NCBI GenBank assembly: GCA_029939965.1 | Contig: JAOZRY010000021.1 | Location: 1 to 15,910 of the forward strand | From: Bacteroidales bacterium | GTDB taxonomy: Bacteria > Bacteroidota > Bacteroidia > Bacteroidales > 4484-276 | DNA length: 15,910 nt | Reading direction: 5' to 3' | Part shown: positions 14,790 through 15,910 of the stretch, one piece after another | How positions within the stretch are numbered: position 1 is the stretch's first letter | Layout of the letters: each line of letters starts with the position of its first letter | The notes under the pieces: generated by a model | Seen by the model: the letters and a program-made list of their open reading frames with translations, nothing else | Database searches by the model: none | Told to the model about the DNA's origin: nothing | Program-made: the position numbers and the translations under genes

Positions 14790-15491
14790 ATGAAAGTCAG
14801 GTGTTTAATGATAATTTTAATACTCTTACCGGCATATTTTTCGGCGCAAAATCACATTCCTTCTGATACACTCCCTGAGCCTGCAACCAGAGATACAGTA
14901 TCCAGATTATTAATAATTGATAATCCGGGTTTACTTCCTTATAATCCAGATAAAAAGTTATCAGTAAGGATGGAAATGGGAACAAGCTTTAGCGTTGGTA
15001 GTGGTAGTGCTGGTTTGTTTGGTGTTTATGCAGCACCTCACATCAGCTACAAAGTTTCGCCCAAACTAAGAGTGAATTTTGGAACAGTTATTCAAAATAC
15101 CAATTTCATCAACTATTATAATCCCTACAATACTTTTGCTCCTGAATACACACAAACCTTTGGAAGTAGCATTACACGTACATTGGTGTATGCTGAAGGA
15201 CAATATCTTGTAAACCCCAGACTTATGGTTAATGCAAAAGTTTACAAAGAAATATCCACTTTTGGGACACCTCAGGTTAATCCTCATGCACTCGATTTGG
15301 ATGGTGAAGGTGTTTCCGTAGGATTCCAATACAAGGTGAACGAAAATATGCATATTGGAGCCCAATTCGGCTATAGCAAAGGACGTAATCCTTACAATCC
15401 ATATTATCCGGCAGGTACGGGGAGGTCACCTTTTGCAAGCCCTTATGGTATAGACCATAATGATGTTTTTGACAAAAACCCCGGGTGGTAA
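14790..15491 (+). CDS. Secreted beta-rich envelope protein of unknown function
   Basis: A 233-residue protein with a signal peptide (basic MKVR, hydrophobic core CLMIILILLPAYFSA, likely cut after FSA). I chose the ATG at 14790 because it places the basic residues directly before the core. The frame is open back to an ATG at 14730, which would add a 20-residue leader. After a linker rich in Pro, Asp and Thr, the chain shows amphipathic strands: LSVRMEMGTSFSVG, SYKVSPKLRVNFGTVI, AEGQYLVNPRLMVNAKVY, GVSVGFQYKVNENMHIGAQF, as in an outer-membrane barrel. The C-terminus is a low-complexity Asn/Pro/Tyr/Gly segment (RNPYNPYYPAGTGRSPFA), an unusual end for a barrel, so the true 3' end may have been altered by the mobile element that seems to follow. 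No named family was recognised. It is divergent from the cotransporter gene. Confidence 0.75.
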   Translation: MKVRCLMIILILLPAYFSAQNHIPSDTLPEPATRDTVSRLLIIDNPGLLPYNPDKKLSVRMEMGTSFSVGSGSAGLFGVYAAPHISYKVSPKLRVNFGTVIQNTNFINYYNPYNTFAPEYTQTFGSSITRTLVYAEGQYLVNPRLMVNAKVYKEISTFGTPQVNPHALDLDGEGVSVGFQYKVNENMHIGAQFGYSKGRNPYNPYYPAGTGRSPFASPYGIDHNDVFDKNPGW

Positions 15492-15519
15492 AAAAAATGC
15501 GGGAAGTAATTGATCCTGC

Positions 15520-15910
15520 ATGATGCGTTTATCTGTACGGTTCGATGGTGTGTTTTTTCGCTTATCGACACGCATAAAAAGTGTGCATGATTTTTTTAAG
15601 TCCTATTCTGTACTTTATGATTATTGGGCAAAAAGGGATACCCAAAAGCAAATTGCTGAAAATCACAACATTAGTAAAGAGACATTGAAAAAACTGGAAA
15701 AGGGGTTTGTGCAGGATGGCACGGCAGGCCTTTTTACGAAGTTGTCTTTTGTTGAAGTACCCAAACAATTAGAACGGCTTGTGATCCTAATAAAAACAGC
15801 CCGTCCACACGAAAATGCAAGCTATGCGCTACGCCTTGCAAATGCGCTCGAAATTGAAGGGGCTTCGTTGGAAACCATCAGGCAAACCCAAAGGTGCTAT
15901 GGCTACGGAC
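15520..15910 (+). CDS. N-terminal part of a probable IS transposase (cut by window end)
   Basis: An open frame starting at ATG 15520 (second ATG at 15523), preceded in frame by a stop at 15511-15513, and running without a stop for 130 codons to the end of the window. Residues about 34-60 (LYDYWAKRDTQKQIAENHNI then SKETLKKLEKGF) form a helix-turn-helix of the kind found at the front of many transposases. A second helical part follows (RPHENASYALRLANALEIEG), then RQTQRCYGYG. No catalytic DDE residues are reached yet. The stretch is visibly richer in G and C than its neighbours, consistent with a recent arrival. A transposase or integrase is my best reading, but a helix-turn-helix regulator is possible, and the IS family cannot be named from this part. 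Confidence 0.55.
   Translation, partial: MMRLSVRFDGVFFRLSTRIKSVHDFFKSYSVLYDYWAKRDTQKQIAENHNISKETLKKLEKGFVQDGTAGLFTKLSFVEVPKQLERLVILIKTARPHENASYALRLANALEIEGASLETIRQTQRCYGYG

Noticed and set aside
1..15910. CRISPR array, rRNA or large direct repeats
   Set aside because: Nothing with regular spaced repeats or rRNA-like sequence was seen; the repeats found are short inverted repeats and hairpins.

Overview
The window looks like chromosome from a Bacteroidota bacterium, probably of the Bacteroidales/Marinilabiliales kind. The evidence is the AT-rich, A-rich start regions without clear Shine-Dalgarno sites, several -7 boxes of the TAnnTTTG type used by the primary sigma factor of this phylum, mitochondrial-type citrate synthase and isocitrate dehydrogenase, and small outer-membrane and lipoprotein genes typical of the group. 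Genus cannot be fixed from the sequence alone.

Left part (1-3309), all on the minus strand: NADP-dependent isocitrate dehydrogenase and citrate synthase form a TCA-cycle pair. A strong terminator closes it, followed directly by a YjbQ/UPF0047 gene. Centre-left (3310-6085): a 417-base intergenic region precedes a sigma-54-dependent (NtrC-type) response regulator and a free-standing Hpt phosphotransfer protein, with no kinase in view. A YihX-like HAD phosphatase converges on them and shares the palindrome TTATAA for both stop codons. Next come a tRNA with anticodon CAT (best read as tRNA-Ile2), with a promoter and a strong terminator, and uracil-DNA glycosylase on the minus strand.

Centre-right (7198-8591): a 49-residue lipoprotein, a 259-residue secreted, probably outer-membrane protein, a bidirectional terminator, and a short minus-strand stretch that reads like the C-terminal end of a decayed gene.

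Right part (8592-14547, minus strand): the most unusual locus. One 1733-residue gene joins a cation-chloride cotransporter (SLC12/NKCC type: permease plus its cytoplasmic C-terminal domain) to roughly 650 residues of helical sequence, a P-loop NTPase with Walker A and B motifs, and a possible winged-helix end. Seven bases later an MscS-family channel gene begins. A solute/ion importer with its own NTPase, co-transcribed with an osmotic release channel, suggests a cell-volume or osmotic homeostasis unit. This is inference.

Right edge: a divergent secreted beta-rich protein, then the start of a helix-turn-helix protein, probably an IS transposase, cut off by the end of the window.
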